Positions 63,578 through 64,000 of a DNA stretch of 64,000 nucleotides are shown here, piece by piece. Numbering within the stretch: the first letter of the stretch is position 1; the number at the start of each line of letters is the position of its first letter. Source of the stretch: Puffinus mauretanicus (taxonomy: Eukaryota; Chordata; Aves; Procellariiformes; Procellariidae); assembly GCA_023333565.1 (NCBI GenBank), contig JAJKFH010003821.1, positions 1,116,001-1,180,000 of the forward strand. Direction: 5' to 3'. The notes under the pieces were generated by a model. The model was given only the letters and a program-made list of their open reading frames with translations. It had not been told where the DNA came from and did not search any database. A program made the translations under genes and the position numbers.

Positions 63578-64000
63578 CAGAAGAAAGCAAGGGAGGGTGA
63601 CTGGGGCGGTGAGGGTCAGGTCGCCAGTTGCTGCTCCAGCGGGCATTCGGTTATTTACACGAATCAGAGAGAGTTGGCAAGTGCCTGAGGCACCTTCCAG
63701 CCTCCGCGTCCCCCGTCCCGGGGGTCAGCCACTGCGGTGGGAGGGGGGCCAGCAAGTCAGGAGGTTGTCCCAAGGATGTGGAGAACGTCATCACCGCCTC
63801 AATATTGGCTGGTGCCTGAAGCGATGCCGCCTATAGACGTTGCTGGATACTTGAGCGGCTGGTGGGGCGGCATCGCCCACCACCCCTGCAGCGCTGGCAG
63901 GCAATGCCTGAGGTTCAGCATGAGCAGGAAGGGCCGGAGCAGCCCGTAACACTTCGGCCCAGCTCCAGGAGTGCTCGGATGGGGCTCATCTATCAATAAC

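Larger units (their letters stand above)
57151..64000. other. flank downstream of SH3RF3
   Basis: No gene can be supported here. GC-rich DNA at 57.4-59.5 kb and 60.4-60.9 kb leaves long overlapping open frames on both strands (for example 57439-57987 and 58714-59412), without splice sites or family resemblance. Contents include a partial CR1 (59562-60414), a smooth candidate conserved block (61020-61370), a CpG-rich patch (61800-61960) and a CA/TA microsatellite (62886-62952). In vertebrates the next gene past SH3RF3 is usually SEPTIN10 (recalled synteny), but I see no exon of it. Confidence 0.7.

Overview
This window is vertebrate, almost certainly avian, genomic DNA. Three LINE insertions end in the CR1 signature (tandem ATTCTATG/GATTCTATG), two older CR1-like LINEs run on the minus strand, and one LTR is of a type abundant in bird genomes. 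Coding sequence occurs only as short islands with vertebrate GT/AG splice sites, separated by introns of 3 to 23 kb. I see no rRNA, tRNA, CRISPR array, operon or bacterial feature.

The window holds one recognisable gene: the 3' half of SH3RF3 (POSH2) on the + strand. Six coding exons can be placed: 8523-8623, 12721-12891, 16220-16470, 20488-20792, 43362-43699 and 53912-54080. Every exon junction keeps the reading frame. Together they give 1335 coding bases, or 444 residues plus TGA. They encode the linker before the third SH3 domain, the third SH3 domain, a long Pro/Ala/Ser-rich low-complexity linker, a conserved basic/Ser-rich segment, and the C-terminal fourth SH3 domain. The RING finger and SH3 domains 1 and 2 must lie upstream of base 1. 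A 3'UTR of about 3.1 kb probably ends just after an AATAAA at 57131.

Layout: 1-8522 is intron; 8523-20792 holds four exons with introns of 3.3-4.1 kb; 20793-43361 is a 22.6-kb intron with a nested repeat (an ERVL-like LTR inside an older minus-strand CR1) and AT-rich unique stretches that look like conserved regulatory DNA; 43700-53911 is a 10.2-kb intron with two CR1 3' ends of different subfamilies; 54081-57150 is 3'UTR; 57151-64000 is the downstream flank, with a well-preserved partial CR1, GC-rich DNA, a candidate conserved block near 61.0-61.4 kb and a CpG-rich patch near 61.8-61.96 kb.

I found no clearly new biological system. The items most worth checking are: the CR1 copy with an internal deletion at a 5-bp microhomology (53.14-53.5 kb); the nested LTR; the candidate regulatory blocks; a small Cys-rich exon-like ORF at 21881-21977; and the weak possibility of a decayed antisense coding region at 22.3-23.8 kb.
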